This document shows positions 25,110-34,991 of a stretch of DNA of 64,000 nt, piece after piece. The DNA is from Hyphomicrobiales bacterium (GTDB lineage Bacteria; Pseudomonadota; Alphaproteobacteria; Rhizobiales; Rhizobiaceae): NCBI GenBank assembly GCA_900471815.1, contig UICE01000003.1:581558-645557 (forward strand), written 5' to 3'. The translations under genes were made by a program, and so were the position numbers. A model generated the notes under the pieces. The model was not told where the DNA came from. It worked only from the letters and a program-made list of their open reading frames with translations, and did no database searches. Numbering within the stretch: the stretch's first letter is position 1; each line of letters begins with the position of its first letter.

Positions 25110-25709
25110 CGATTTCTGATAGGCGGGGCGGGTTTTCAGCCGCTCATACCAACTCTTCAGATGTGGCAGTTCTGGACGATCAATCGGCATTTCAAACCAG
25201 GCATAGGCGAAGCAGCCGAGCGGAATATCGCCGATGCCGAACTTTGAGCCCGACAGATAGGGTTGTGATGCCAGAGCATCATCGACCATCGCAAATAATT
25301 TGCTACAGTTTTGAAAACCGGTTTCCTTGGCCGCAAGATCCTGCTTGTCTGGCGCCAAGCGTACGACATTCCAGAACAGATCACGGAACGGAAGCGCAAG
25401 CGAGGATGTTGTCCAATCCATCCAGCGTTCTGCTTTTGCGCGTTGTCCCGCATCGGCAATAAAAAGCTCCGAAACGCCATATTGAGCGGCCAGATAACGG
25501 ACAATCGTATTGCTTTCCCAAAGGATCAGGTCGCCATCCTCTAGTGTCGGCACAAGTCCATTCGGATTTTTGGCACGATATTCCGGATCACTGACTATGC
25601 CAAATGCGCCGCCAGCAGCGATATTTTCATAGGGAGCGCCTGCTTCTTCGGCAGCCCACAGGACTTTTTTGACGTTGGTCGAATTTGTTCGACCCCAGAT
25701 TTTGAGCAT
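25089..25709 (-). CDS. Glutathione S-transferase family protein
   Basis: 206 residues, beginning MLKIWGRTNSTNVKKVLWAA, with the catalytic-region serine in the first loop (TNS), the glutathione site in LVPTLEDGDLILWESNTIVRYLA, and the C-terminal FGIGDIPLGCFAYAW capping box. ATG 25709 has AGAG upstream; the longer frame would run into the permease gene. It lies 23 bases downstream of the amino acid permease and may be expressed with that transporter. Distinct from the GST at 19792 (low similarity by eye). Confidence 0.9.
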   Translation of the reverse strand: MLKIWGRTNSTNVKKVLWAAEEAGAPYENIAAGGAFGIVSDPEYRAKNPNGLVPTLEDGDLILWESNTIVRYLAAQYGVSELFIADAGQRAKAERWMDWTTSSLALPFRDLFWNVVRLAPDKQDLAAKETGFQNCSKLFAMVDDALASQPYLSGSKFGIGDIPLGCFAYAWFEMPIDRPELPHLKSWYERLKTRPAYQKSVMTPLT

Positions 25710-25732
25710 GAGATTCTCTTTGTGATCGGGTT

Positions 25733-26569
25733 TTAGCGAGTCAAATGGCGGGTGATGCGGCGTTCCATCCAGTCCCATAAATGGCGCAAAGCTTCAACCA
25801 GCAATAGATATATGATTGCAGTCCAGAGATAGGTCTGGAAGTCAAAGGTGCGTGAATAGGCCAGTTTGGTATAGCCCATAAGATCATAGACTGAAATCAG
25901 CGCCACAATAGCTGAGCCTTTGATCATCAGGATCAATTCATTGCCGTAGGGCCGCAAAGCCACGATCAATGCCTGAGGCAAGATGACTTTGCGGAATGTC
26001 ACAAACTTGGAAATACCCAAGGAGGCTGCGCCTTCCCATTGCCCCGGTGCAACGCTGCGAACAGCGCCGCGCAGGATTTCCGCCTGATAGGCGGCGGTGT
26101 TTAGTGCAAAGGATAGCAATGCGCAGTACCAGGCTTCGCGAAAGAACCCCCAAAGCCCGATCGCCTGAAGTTCTTTGCTGAACGATCCAAGGCCGTAATA
26201 GATCAGGAAAACCTGAGCGATCAGCGGCGTTCCGCGGAAAAAGTAGACATAGAAATAGGCTATGGAGGATATGACCCGATTTTTACTCATCCGGCCAAGC
26301 GCAATCGGAACAGAAAGCACTGCACCGATAATCACTGATGCGAGGACAAGGGTTATTGTGGTCCAAAGCCCGGACAGGTAAGTCGGAGCATATTTATCGA
26401 TAAGTTCTCTGTCCCAGGCGACAAAGAGAAAATATATCAGACCGACGATCAGAGCCGTCCAAAGGCCCACCAGCACATGGCCGATAATGCGTGTTTTCGT
26501 CCATGGCTTGGGCGGCGATGGTGGTCGGCGCACTGCTGCTGCAGAGGGGGCGATTGCATTATCGGTCAT
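25733..26569 (-). CDS. Polar amino acid ABC transporter permease (HisM/GlnP type)
   Basis: 278-residue inner membrane protein. A Pro-rich cytoplasmic N-terminus of about 25 residues precedes five or six membrane segments. The HisM/Q-type coupling loop is AAYQAEILRGAVRSVAPGQWEGAASLG, followed by ILPQALIVALRPYGNEL. Its ATG overlaps the stop of the upstream permease (26566-26569). It pairs with that permease and the binding protein at 27383; the ATPase is not encoded here. Confidence 0.92.
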   Translation of the reverse strand: MTDNAIAPSAAAVRRPPSPPKPWTKTRIIGHVLVGLWTALIVGLIYFLFVAWDRELIDKYAPTYLSGLWTTITLVLASVIIGAVLSVPIALGRMSKNRVISSIAYFYVYFFRGTPLIAQVFLIYYGLGSFSKELQAIGLWGFFREAWYCALLSFALNTAAYQAEILRGAVRSVAPGQWEGAASLGISKFVTFRKVILPQALIVALRPYGNELILMIKGSAIVALISVYDLMGYTKLAYSRTFDFQTYLWTAIIYLLLVEALRHLWDWMERRITRHLTR

Positions 26570-27279
26570 CTTTTTGCCCCGCTCTTGGCCGCCCAGCGAT
26601 CAATACCGTTAATGACGAATGATGAAAGGATGCCGAGTATAAGGAAAATGAGACAGGCGGTTCCGTAGAACAGGAAGGCTTGCTTCGTTACACGTGCCGC
26701 CACTGCAGTCTGGCGCAAAATATCCGCAAGGCCGATGGCCGACACAAGCGCCGTATCTTTCAGCAATATCAGCCAGAGATTACCTAGACCGGGCAGGGCG
26801 ATACGGATCAATTGCGGCAGGATAATCTTGCGCATGGTTTGCCCATAGGAAAGACCAATCGCATAGCCACCTTCATATTGCCCTTTGGGAATAACACGAA
26901 ATGCGGAGAGAAAAACTTCACTTGCATAGGATGAGAAGACCGTGCCCAAGGCGAACATGCCCGCGATAAAGGAGTTTATCTCTATGGCGCCGGTATAACC
27001 GAGCAATTGACCGATTTTTTGAACGCCGATCTGTCCGCCATAATAGACCAGAAACAGCGTCAACAGCTCGGGCAAGCCACGAAATATCGTCGTGTACATG
27101 TTGGCGGCGAGTTTGACCGAAGGTTCTTCTGACTGTTTACCGAGGGCGACGAAAAATCCGATCGCCAATCCCAAAGGGAGGGTGGCAAGCGCCAGCGTCA
27201 CAGTGACAAGAATTCCGCTGGCTATGCTCAGGCCCCATCCGCCTTCGCCAAAACCCAAGAGTGCTATTGAGCCTTCCAT
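26566..27279 (-). CDS. Polar amino acid ABC transporter permease (HisQ type)
   Basis: 237 residues. Membrane segments begin near residue 15 (GLSIASGILVTVTLALATLPLG). The coupling loop reads SEVFLSAFRVIPKGQYEGGYAIGLS and is followed by KIILPQLIRIALPGLGNLW. ATG 27279 is chosen over TTG 27285. Overlaps the following permease by four bases. With HisM-like and the binding protein it forms an importer for basic or polar amino acids, the exact ligand being inferred only. Confidence 0.92.
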   Translation of the reverse strand: MEGSIALLGFGEGGWGLSIASGILVTVTLALATLPLGLAIGFFVALGKQSEEPSVKLAANMYTTIFRGLPELLTLFLVYYGGQIGVQKIGQLLGYTGAIEINSFIAGMFALGTVFSSYASEVFLSAFRVIPKGQYEGGYAIGLSYGQTMRKIILPQLIRIALPGLGNLWLILLKDTALVSAIGLADILRQTAVAARVTKQAFLFYGTACLIFLILGILSSFVINGIDRWAAKSGAKR

Positions 27280-27382
27280 AGGCAACTTTCATATCTCGCG
27301 GGCAATTCCCCAACCCGTCATTTTTGTAAGTTCGCAGATGGCAGTTTTATCCGCCATCTGCCTGTCAGATCAACTTTTTATC

Positions 27383-28174
27383 TTAGTTTTCTGCACCATA
27401 TACGTCGAACTTGAAGTACTTATCGTTGATTTCCTTGTACTTTCCGTTCTTACGGATCGCGGCAATCGCTTCGCTGAACTTGTCTGCCAGAGCAGTATTG
27501 CCCTTTTTGACAGTCACACCAGCACCTGGGCCGTGAATCGCGATATCAGGGGTAATTGTACCGAGGATCTTGCAGCAAGAACCGGCATCACTGTCCACCC
27601 ACTGGCTAAGTACAACTACGTCATCCATAACCGCGTCGATACGGCCGTTTGAAACGTCGAGCTTATACTCGTCGGCAGTCGGATACATTTTGATGTCAGA
27701 GCCGCTATATTTGGCTTCAGCAAAGTTGGAGTGGCTTGTCGAACCTTGAACGCCAAGGGATTTGCCCTTCAGCGATTCCGGTGAGACATCCTTGATATCG
27801 GAATCTTTCGGTACAGCGATTGCTGGCGGCGTGTTGTAGTATTTCTTGGAGAAGTCGACCTGCTTCAGACGTTCCGGGGTGATCGACATGGAAGCGATAA
27901 CAGCATCGAATTTGTCAGCCTGAAGTGCTGGGATCATTCCATCCCAATCCTGCGTGACGAAAGTGCAATCTGCCTTCATCTCTTCGCACAGCGCCTTGCC
28001 AATATCGATGTCGAAACCTTCAAGCTTGCCGTCCGAGGTCAGATTGTTGAAAGGAGGGTAAGCTCCCTCGGAAGCGATTTTGATCTTCAGCGCATCCTGT
28101 GCATGGGCTGCGCCCATGGTTAAGGCGAGGGCTGCAGCAGAAATCGCGATTGTGAGACGCTTGGTTGTACGCAT
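27383..28174 (-). CDS. Periplasmic amino acid-binding protein (lysine/arginine/ornithine type)
   Basis: 263 residues with a signal peptide (basic start, hydrophobic core, likely cut after AHA near residue 25). The mature part starts LKIKIASEGAYPPFN and contains GFDIDIGKALCEEM and MSITPERLKQVDFSKKY, the SBP_bac_3 signatures of ArgT/HisJ-like receptors. A CC pair near residue 210 is unusual in the family. First gene of the operon running to 25733, with 103 bases before the HisQ-type permease. Confidence 0.92.
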   Translation of the reverse strand: MRTTKRLTIAISAAALALTMGAAHAQDALKIKIASEGAYPPFNNLTSDGKLEGFDIDIGKALCEEMKADCTFVTQDWDGMIPALQADKFDAVIASMSITPERLKQVDFSKKYYNTPPAIAVPKDSDIKDVSPESLKGKSLGVQGSTSHSNFAEAKYSGSDIKMYPTADEYKLDVSNGRIDAVMDDVVVLSQWVDSDAGSCCKILGTITPDIAIHGPGAGVTVKKGNTALADKFSEAIAAIRKNGKYKEINDKYFKFDVYGAEN

Positions 28175-28410
28175 TTATTTGAACCTCTCTTTTATAAGCC
28201 CGGCTGTTCCCCTGTTTTTTCTGGACAGCCTTCCGAGCAAAGTCGCAGTTTACGTCACTGCTCCTGACACCGATATTCCCACTAGTTTTCAAGGAAAAGC
28301 AACCGGGAATCGTGTGCCGTTTAACGAATCCGACCGTAAAAATTCCCGATATTTGAGGCCTCTATATTTTTATTTCACACATACGGGATGAAAAGACACA
28401 TTCAAACACA

Positions 28411-28920
28411 TCAAACGCGAAGTCCCGTTTCACGCTCGATCATATCGGCGAGCCCATTAACGTCATCAAGTTCAAAAACCGGCACGGTTTCATCATTTAA
28501 GGCGTGGTCACTGGCAACAGCGACGATTGTCGGATCGCCTGCCGTCAGGGGCTCGCCGGAGCGGCCTTCCTGACGCCGTGTCTCGATCTTCTTGTGTCCC
28601 TCGCGTTTATATCCCTCAATCAATATGAGGTCGCAGGGTGAGAGTCGCTCCACGATGGTGGCCAGCGACGGCTCAGCCTCATTCGTCAATTCGTGCATCA
28701 CCGCCCAACGGCGACCGGAGACAATCGCAACTTCGCCAGCCCCGGCTTTGCGGTGGCGATAAGAGTCTGTGCCTTCCTTATCGATGTCGAAATCGTGATG
28801 CGCATGCTTGATCGTCGACACTTTCCAGCCCCGCCGCGTCAGTTCTGTAACCAGCTTGACTGTCAGCGTGGTTTTCCCAGAATTTTTCCAGCCAGTTATG
28901 CCGAACAGGCGAGTCGTCAT
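28411..28920 (-). CDS. mobB: Molybdopterin-guanine dinucleotide biosynthesis adaptor MobB
   Basis: 169 residues. P-loop GWKNSGKTT at about residues 10-18, then IKHAHHDFDIDKEGTDSYRHRKAGA, the conserved MobB segment, and LILIEGYKRE. It is thought to deliver GTP to MobA in molybdenum cofactor synthesis. The ATG (28920) overlaps the mobA TGA on the same strand, so the two are translated together. Confidence 0.93.
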   Translation of the reverse strand: MTTRLFGITGWKNSGKTTLTVKLVTELTRRGWKVSTIKHAHHDFDIDKEGTDSYRHRKAGAGEVAIVSGRRWAVMHELTNEAEPSLATIVERLSPCDLILIEGYKREGHKKIETRRQEGRSGEPLTAGDPTIVAVASDHALNDETVPVFELDDVNGLADMIERETGLRV

Positions 28921-29546
28921 GTTGAAGGCGTCCATCGCTTTTGCGCTTCGAGAATATCTTCCTGCGTATTTATGTTGAAGAAGGGGTCGATGGGCTGGTC
29001 TGTTTGCGTCGTTGTCAACGGAAACTCAAAGCTCTTGTGTGGGTGCGCAGCGATCCAGCTCATCACTCGGCGGTTTTCGTCATCAGCCAGCCATGCACGG
29101 AGTTCACCACGTGATGAAATCGGCCATATGCCAAAAACAGGGTGAATCCGCTCGGCCGACGATGCAATTACTATCCTATCTGGTGCATCGGCGATTTGCT
29201 GACTCAGTTTTTCACAAAGATTATCCGGGAAGAAAGGCGTATCGGTCGCAACCGTCAAGATATGCGAAAAACCATCGCTTTGGGTTGAGGCCCATTCCAT
29301 TCCCGCCAGTATCCCGGCCAAGGGACCGGCGTAACCGGCAATTTCATCCGGGATAATCGGAATGCCAAGATCGCGAAAATGTGCAGGATCATTATTGGTG
29401 TTGAGAGCTAGAACCGGTAGCTGGCGTGCCAGACGCTGGTGAATATGGTCGATCAGTCTGCCCGTGCCGAAGGGTAGAAGAGCCTTGTCAGACCCATTCA
29501 TGCGGCGCGATTGTCCGCCCGCCAGAATGATACCCGCTGTTTTCAA
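28917..29546 (-). CDS. mobA: Molybdenum cofactor guanylyltransferase MobA
   Basis: Transfers GMP to molybdopterin to give the guanine dinucleotide cofactor. 209 residues with ILAGGQSRRMNGSDKALLPFG at the N-terminus (GTP-binding GGxSxRMxxxK) and TVATDTPFFP as the metal site. Start is TTG 29546, with GGAG upstream. It follows the EamA transporter gene after two bases and overlaps mobB. Confidence 0.93.
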   Translation of the reverse strand: MKTAGIILAGGQSRRMNGSDKALLPFGTGRLIDHIHQRLARQLPVLALNTNNDPAHFRDLGIPIIPDEIAGYAGPLAGILAGMEWASTQSDGFSHILTVATDTPFFPDNLCEKLSQQIADAPDRIVIASSAERIHPVFGIWPISSRGELRAWLADDENRRVMSWIAAHPHKSFEFPLTTTQTDQPIDPFFNINTQEDILEAQKRWTPST

Positions 29547-29548
29547 GA

Positions 29549-30463
29549 TCAGACTCCGTCGGGTGAAGACGCTGCCGCAGTGGCTGCTGGCTTTGCGCGG
29601 CTCACCATCTGCTCACGATAAAGCGTATATAGACCGCTGCCAATAACTATGATCGAGCCGATTATCATTGGCATATCGGGCAAATCACCGAAAAACAGGA
29701 AGCCAAGAAGGATTGCCCATAGAAGGCTCGTATAACGAAACGGCGCAACGAACGAAATTTCACCTTCGCGCATTGCAAGAATGAGAAAATGATACGCTGC
29801 CATCACGCAACAGGCAGCAAGAATCAACAGAAACGTATTTGTGGTCGACATGGGTGTCCAGCCACCCAGCGGTACAATCATCGCGGCACCGGCGACGCCA
29901 ACGCCGACCGATGTCAAAGCGGATATCATCAGCACGGGTATGGTTTTGGGAACTCTGCGGGTTGCAAGGTCTCGTAACGACGCAAAAATCACCGTAACCA
30001 CAATCAGCAGAACATAGGGGCTCATTCCTTCCTGGCCGGGACGAACAATTATCAGAACGCCAGCAAGGCCTATGATGATGGCGACCCATCGACGCCAACC
30101 CACGGGTTCTCCGAAAAACAAAGCCGCACCGAGTGTGACCAGAAGCGGTAATGATTGAAGAATGGCGGATGTTAGCGCCAGCGGAATGTGAACGAGCGCG
30201 ATAAGGAAGGTGATTGTCCCAACGACTTCTCCAATAACGCGCAATATCGTCATCTTATGAAGCGCCTGCCGGATCGGGATCAGCATCCCCTGATACCAGG
30301 CCAGAGCCACGATTAACACTGTCGCTATGGTGCTGCGAACCAGCATGACCTGGCCCATGTTCATTTCTTCGGCGACAAACTTCACTGTCGCGTCATTGAA
30401 AGTGAAGCACGCCATGCCGATAGCCATGTGCAGACTTCCGCGCAAATTGGGAGATAGCGCCAA
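29549..30463 (-). CDS. EamA/DMT family transporter
   Basis: 304-residue inner membrane protein with about ten hydrophobic segments in two EamA repeats; the first starts MAIGMACFTFNDATVKF, the second around the middle (YVLLIVVTVIFASLRDLATRR). Substrate unknown; drug or metabolite export is usual. The TTG start at 30463 is adopted from frame length. It lies between moaA and mobA on the same strand, two bases from mobA, so it is probably co-expressed with cofactor genes. Confidence 0.87.
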   Translation of the reverse strand: MALSPNLRGSLHMAIGMACFTFNDATVKFVAEEMNMGQVMLVRSTIATVLIVALAWYQGMLIPIRQALHKMTILRVIGEVVGTITFLIALVHIPLALTSAILQSLPLLVTLGAALFFGEPVGWRRWVAIIIGLAGVLIIVRPGQEGMSPYVLLIVVTVIFASLRDLATRRVPKTIPVLMISALTSVGVGVAGAAMIVPLGGWTPMSTTNTFLLILAACCVMAAYHFLILAMREGEISFVAPFRYTSLLWAILLGFLFFGDLPDMPMIIGSIIVIGSGLYTLYREQMVSRAKPAATAAASSPDGV

Positions 30464-30561
30464 GATTTTTTACTTCCGCTGGGCAGGACGATTCTCCTCC
30501 AGAATCGCTGTCATTGATATATCAACGAAAGCAATATTGTGCATGCGGAATCTTTGGAATT

Positions 30562-31596
30562 TTAGCCGCCGGTCACGCTCATATGGCGGGAAACTGCCGG
30601 GCGATTATGGCGGCGGTCAATAATGAAGTCATGGCCCTTCGGTTTGCGGCCGATAGCTTCGTCAATAGCGTTGCTTAGGAGCTCGTTGCCTTCGGATGCC
30701 CGCAAGGGAGCACGCAAATCTGCTGCATCCTCCTGGCCCAGGCACATATAAAGTGTCCCGGTACAAGTCAGGCGAACACGATTGCAGCTTTCGCAGAAAT
30801 TATGCGTCATCGGCGTGATGAAGCCGACGCGACCACCCGTTTCCGGAATTTCGACATAACGGGCAGGGCCACCCGTCTTGTAAGGAATATCGTTCAGCGT
30901 GAATTCTTCCCGCAGCCTTGTTCTGAGCAGCGACAAGGGAAGATATTGGTCCGTTCGGTCGAGATCAATTTCGCCCATTGGCATGGTTTCGATAAGTGTC
31001 AAGTCCATGCCGCGTCCATGTGCCCAGCGGATCATGTGCGGAATTTCGATATCGTTGAAATCTTTGAGCGCGACAGCATTCAGCTTGACCTTGATTCCAG
31101 CGTCCTGCGCAGCATCAATGCCCTCCATCACTCGGCCAAGATCACCCCAACGTGTGATGGCCTTGAACTTTGCAGCGTCAAGCGTATCCAGCGATACATT
31201 GATGCGTTTTACCCCAAGGTCCGCCAGTTCATGCGCAAACCGCGCGAGCTGTGAGCCATTTGTTGTCAGCGTCAGTTCATCCAAAGCGCCTGAACGCAAA
31301 TGTCGGGAGATCTCGCTGATAAGATGCATGATATTCTTGCGCACCAATGGCTCACCACCCGTGAGCCTTAGCCGTTTCACGCCTTTTTCGATAAAGGCAG
31401 TGCACAGACGATCCAGTTCTTCGAGCGTCAGAAGTTCTTTCTTCGGTAGGAATGTCATATGTTCCGACATGCAATAGGTGCAGCGGAAATCACAGCGATC
31501 CGTTACCGACACGCGCAGATAATTGATCGTCCGCCCGAAAGGGTCGATCATGCTTGTCTGCGTTGGCGTCTGGTCGAATGTTGCCAAATGGTTCAA
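30562..31596 (-). CDS. moaA: GTP 3',8-cyclase MoaA
   Basis: Radical SAM enzyme for the first step of molybdenum cofactor synthesis. 344 residues; N-terminal cluster motif CDFRCTYC (Cys35, 39, 42), GGEP SAM-binding segment, and C-terminal cluster cysteines in [14 protein letters not shown] with the third in YMC. It ends in GG, as active MoaA requires. The start is taken as TTG 31596 because a strong GAGGAGG lies six bases before it; ATG 31551 (MIDPFGRT) is a weaker alternative. Divergent from DUF971. Confidence 0.94.
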   Translation of the reverse strand: MNHLATFDQTPTQTSMIDPFGRTINYLRVSVTDRCDFRCTYCMSEHMTFLPKKELLTLEELDRLCTAFIEKGVKRLRLTGGEPLVRKNIMHLISEISRHLRSGALDELTLTTNGSQLARFAHELADLGVKRINVSLDTLDAAKFKAITRWGDLGRVMEGIDAAQDAGIKVKLNAVALKDFNDIEIPHMIRWAHGRGMDLTLIETMPMGEIDLDRTDQYLPLSLLRTRLREEFTLNDIPYKTGGPARYVEIPETGGRVGFITPMTHNFCESCNRVRLTCTGTLYMCLGQEDAADLRAPLRASEGNELLSNAIDEAIGRKPKGHDFIIDRRHNRPAVSRHMSVTGG

Positions 31597-31788
31597 GAGC
31601 TTCCTCCTCACCCAGAGATAGTGCGGCGTCAAGGACTTGTCCAGTTATTGCGAATGGCGTCTATGCCTTATAGCTGAGACGTTTTCGCACATTTGCTTAT
31701 AAGGATCGGCGGAATTAAGAGGCGCCGTCTTGGCGCTTGCAGCAATCAACGACAACGCCTACACCAAATAAAAACAGGGATATCAGTA

Positions 31789-32166
31789 ATGACCGATGCT
31801 TGGCCAAAGGAACTACGCGTCAGCAAGGATCGAAAGTCGCTGGTCGTTACATTCGATAATGGCGAGCGTTATGATTTAAGCGCTGAATTGCTGCGCGTGG
31901 CATCGCCATCTGCGGAGGTGCAGGGGCATTCTCCCGAACAGCGCGTGACCGTCCCCGGTAAGATCAATGTCGAGATTGCCAAGATGGAGCCTATTGGCAA
32001 TTACGCAGTGCGAATCACGTTTGACGACATGCATGACACCGGCCTATTCAGCTGGGACTATCTGATCGATCTTGGCCGGAATAAGGACACACGCTGGCAG
32101 GCATATCTCGACGAGTTAACGCAAAAAGGCCTTAGCCGCGAGCCGGTCAGCCGGAAACACTCATAA
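31789..32166 (+). CDS. DUF971 (GBBH-like N-terminal domain) protein
   Basis: 125 residues, the full length of single-domain DUF971 proteins: WPKELRVSKDRKSLVVTFDNGERYDLSAELLRV, then the turn with VTVPGKINVEIAKMEPIGNYAVRITFDD and GLFSWDYL. The fold resembles the N-terminal domain of gamma-butyrobetaine hydroxylase and is linked to Fe-S carriers in other bacteria, but no activity is shown. ATG 31789 has AGGG upstream. The 192 bases to moaA carry both promoters; no riboswitch recognised. Confidence 0.88.
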   Translation: MTDAWPKELRVSKDRKSLVVTFDNGERYDLSAELLRVASPSAEVQGHSPEQRVTVPGKINVEIAKMEPIGNYAVRITFDDMHDTGLFSWDYLIDLGRNKDTRWQAYLDELTQKGLSREPVSRKHS

Positions 32167-32167
32167 G

Positions 32168-32779
32168 CTACCGCAGAACGACGACACGCGTGCCGACACC
32201 GACATTGGCATAGAGATGTTTCACGTCATCATTCGCCATTCTTATGCAGCCCGATGACATGGCGTGACCAATCGTCCACGGCTGGTTGGTTCCGTGAATG
32301 CGATAGATTGTCGAACCAATATACAGGGCTCTTGCGCCGAGAGGATTGTTCGGCCCTCCGGGCATATAAGCGGGAAGGATGCGTCCCTTCTTTGCTTCGC
32401 GGGCGCGCATGCGCGCTGGCGGCGTCCAGCCCGGCCATTCGGCCTTGCGCGAAATTTTGTTGCTTCCACTCCAGGTGAAGCCGGTCTTGCCGACACCGAT
32501 TCCATAAGCCAATGCGCGGCCTTCTGCTGTCACATGATAAAGTCGCCGTTCGCCGGTTCGTATGACTATGGTTCCGGCTGAATATTTGGAAGGAAAAGCA
32601 ACACTTTTCCGTGCAATTGGCGAAAAATCAGATTTAAATTTTGTCGACTGAATTTGATATCCGTTGTTTGGGTGTTTTCTTTTCCCAAGGTTACTATCCA
32701 TTGATTTTGCTGTTGCGCCGAAGCAACTTAGACAAAAAACGCCAAGACATACTAAAAATACGCGATAAACTCCAATCAT
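32168..32779 (-). CDS. L,D-transpeptidase (YkuD domain), small secreted form
   Basis: 203 residues with an N-terminal signal (YRVFLVCLGVFCLSCFG) and a C-terminal YkuD domain: YGIGVGKTGFTWSG, PGGPNNPLGARALYIG, IHGTNQ and the catalytic SSGCIRM with the active Cys. It would form 3-3 crosslinks in peptidoglycan or attach outer membrane proteins to it, as known for this family in Brucella relatives. GGGGGAT precedes the ATG. Convergent with DUF971, one base apart. Confidence 0.92.
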   Translation of the reverse strand: MIGVYRVFLVCLGVFCLSCFGATAKSMDSNLGKRKHPNNGYQIQSTKFKSDFSPIARKSVAFPSKYSAGTIVIRTGERRLYHVTAEGRALAYGIGVGKTGFTWSGSNKISRKAEWPGWTPPARMRAREAKKGRILPAYMPGGPNNPLGARALYIGSTIYRIHGTNQPWTIGHAMSSGCIRMANDDVKHLYANVGVGTRVVVLR

Positions 32780-33068
32780 CGTATCCCCCAATTCGATGTT
32801 TCGACCGCTTGTACTGTGACATTATTGCATGTTTGGGAAAAGAATGCCTATGATCAACTCGTCGTGTAGTGAATCAAAATGAAATTCGATGTGAATCGCG
32901 TTAATCTTTGAGTCGGGGTGAGTGCCGAAAATGCGTCGCCTGAGAATTATCTGCCGGCGGCGGAGCATTGTTAAAACATTCTAAACAAGATGCGCCGAAA
33001 CTGGAACGACACCAAATTGATAGCCCGCTTTTGACTGCGGGCGAGACTGTTCCAGCTGGGCGAGCACC

Positions 33069-34985
33069 ATGACTTCTTTCTCAAAAAAACGAGCACTCTT
33101 TCTGGCCGCAATGTTGTCGGCAACGGCGAGTGCTGTGCCGCAAGCTTCGGCAGCCAATAATCTGATGGAGCTTCTGTTCCCCGGTCGCCGGGTTCAATCC
33201 CAGCCTGTCATGCCGCCAGAACCAAGGGTCAACGTAGACCAGAATTCTGCGCCCGCGTCACGCGCGCCAATCAAGCGTGTAACGGTCACTGCGCCCAAGA
33301 ATTATGACTACAAAGCGGATGCGCTGGTTCAGATCGATTTGACGAAGATTGACCCGCAACTGACAGCTTCCGCACATGTCGGCACCGGTGTTGCGCCATC
33401 CATGGAGATGGACCAGTTCGGTTTGAAGATCGATCATCTTCGCGAAGCGCATGTGAAAGCGGAGAAGGACATTGCTGATGCAATTGTCGCTTATTATGCA
33501 TCCGGCAAGAACCCGATATGGACTGTATCCTATGATGTTTCGCCGAAAGCCAAAGCCGTTATTGCATTGTTCGCAAAGGCTGCGGAAAGCGGGCTTGATC
33601 CTCAGGACTATGCCGTAAAAGTACCCGGAGATGATTATGAGCGGAGCGATATTCCTGCTCGATTGAAGGAGCTTGCCGAGTTCGAACTTTCACTGTCCGC
33701 CCGCGCCCTTCGTTATGCGATGGATCAGGGGGATGGCCGCATCAATCCTAATCGCCTGAGCGGATTTCACGATCTGAATACGGACAATGTAAAGCCGCGC
33801 AACGTTATCGATCAGCTTGCGTCGGCTGGCGATGCGAGCGCCGTCTTAGCGGGATTTGAACCGCAAAACAAATGGTACACCGAGCTTAAGCAGAATTTGC
33901 ATGCCATAGCTGACACTGCTGGCCCTTCTATTCATATCGCGCCCGGCACATTGATCCGTCCTGGCGAAAGCAATGCCGAGTTGAAGAATGTGGTTGCTCT
34001 CATCAGGGCAAAAGCACCCAAGGATTATCTTCTTCAGCATGATGCGGTTCTGCAGGCGAATGAAACTGCTGAAACCTATGATGTAAGTCTTGTCGAGGCG
34101 GTTAAGGACTATCAAAAATCGCAGGGACGACAGGCGGACGGCGTTATCGGCAATGCCACGATAAAAACTCTTCAGGGCGAGAGCAGCGCGTCCAAGCGCG
34201 ACCGGATTCTCTATTCGATGGAGCGTTTGCGCTGGATGCCTCGTGATTTTGGCAGTCGCTATGTCTTCATTAATCAGCCAGCATATCGCGCACAATATTT
34301 CAACGATAATGCTGAGAAATTGGCGATGAATGTTGTTGTCGGGTCTGCGAAGAACCAGACCTATTTCTTCAATGATACGATTGAAACGGTGGTTTTTAAC
34401 CCGTCTTGGGGGGTGCCGCGCTCCATCATTCTCAATGAGATGATGCCAAAAATCCTGAACAATCCATCCTATCTCGAAAATAGTGGCTATGAAGTCTACG
34501 ACAAGTCCGGCCGGGTGGTTCCATCAAGTTCAGTCAATTGGGGGCAGGTTGCATCAAACGGCGGCGGCGTTGGCATCCGACAGAAGCCAAGCCTGGACAA
34601 TGCTCTTGGTGAGTTGAAGATATTGTTCCCCAACAGCCATGACATCTACATGCATGACACGCCTGCAAAGTCATATTTTAAGAAGGATATGCGCGCTTTG
34701 AGCCATGGTTGCATCCGTTTGGAGCGTCCACGCGATATGGCAGCTGCAGTGCTTGAAATGCCTGTGGAGGAGTTAAACCAGTATTTCGGCAAGAACGAGC
34801 GTAACGTGAAGGTGAAATCACAGCTTCCGGTTTACGTCTCCTACTTCACAGCTTGGCCGGATGCGGCGACTGGGCAAATTCATTATTACGATGACGTCTA
34901 TGAGCGCGACGCCTATCTTCAAAAGGCTATTCTCAAGACACAGGCCGTCCGTCAGGCTGACACCATTCAAACAGCAAATCTCTGA
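33069..34985 (+). CDS. L,D-transpeptidase of the YcbB/LdtD type with peptidoglycan-binding domain
   Basis: 638-residue secreted protein with signal peptide (cleavage near ASAAN, residue 29). Then a linker, a scaffold region (about 120-300), a PG_binding_1 segment (EAVKDYQKSQGRQADGVIGNATI, about 340-365) and a YkuD domain with HDTPAK and SHGCIRLERP, catalytic Cys548. This domain order matches LdtD/YcbB of E. coli. The 5' untranslated region has a small stem (33023-33042). A second L,D-transpeptidase lies divergently 289 bases upstream. Confidence 0.92.
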   Translation: MTSFSKKRALFLAAMLSATASAVPQASAANNLMELLFPGRRVQSQPVMPPEPRVNVDQNSAPASRAPIKRVTVTAPKNYDYKADALVQIDLTKIDPQLTASAHVGTGVAPSMEMDQFGLKIDHLREAHVKAEKDIADAIVAYYASGKNPIWTVSYDVSPKAKAVIALFAKAAESGLDPQDYAVKVPGDDYERSDIPARLKELAEFELSLSARALRYAMDQGDGRINPNRLSGFHDLNTDNVKPRNVIDQLASAGDASAVLAGFEPQNKWYTELKQNLHAIADTAGPSIHIAPGTLIRPGESNAELKNVVALIRAKAPKDYLLQHDAVLQANETAETYDVSLVEAVKDYQKSQGRQADGVIGNATIKTLQGESSASKRDRILYSMERLRWMPRDFGSRYVFINQPAYRAQYFNDNAEKLAMNVVVGSAKNQTYFFNDTIETVVFNPSWGVPRSIILNEMMPKILNNPSYLENSGYEVYDKSGRVVPSSSVNWGQVASNGGGVGIRQKPSLDNALGELKILFPNSHDIYMHDTPAKSYFKKDMRALSHGCIRLERPRDMAAAVLEMPVEELNQYFGKNERNVKVKSQLPVYVSYFTAWPDAATGQIHYYDDVYERDAYLQKAILKTQAVRQADTIQTANL

Positions 34986-34991
34986 GCGAAT

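Noticed and set aside
31597-31788. Possible molybdenum cofactor riboswitch upstream of moaA
   Set aside because: No clear set of paired stems could be read; only a promoter region is supported.
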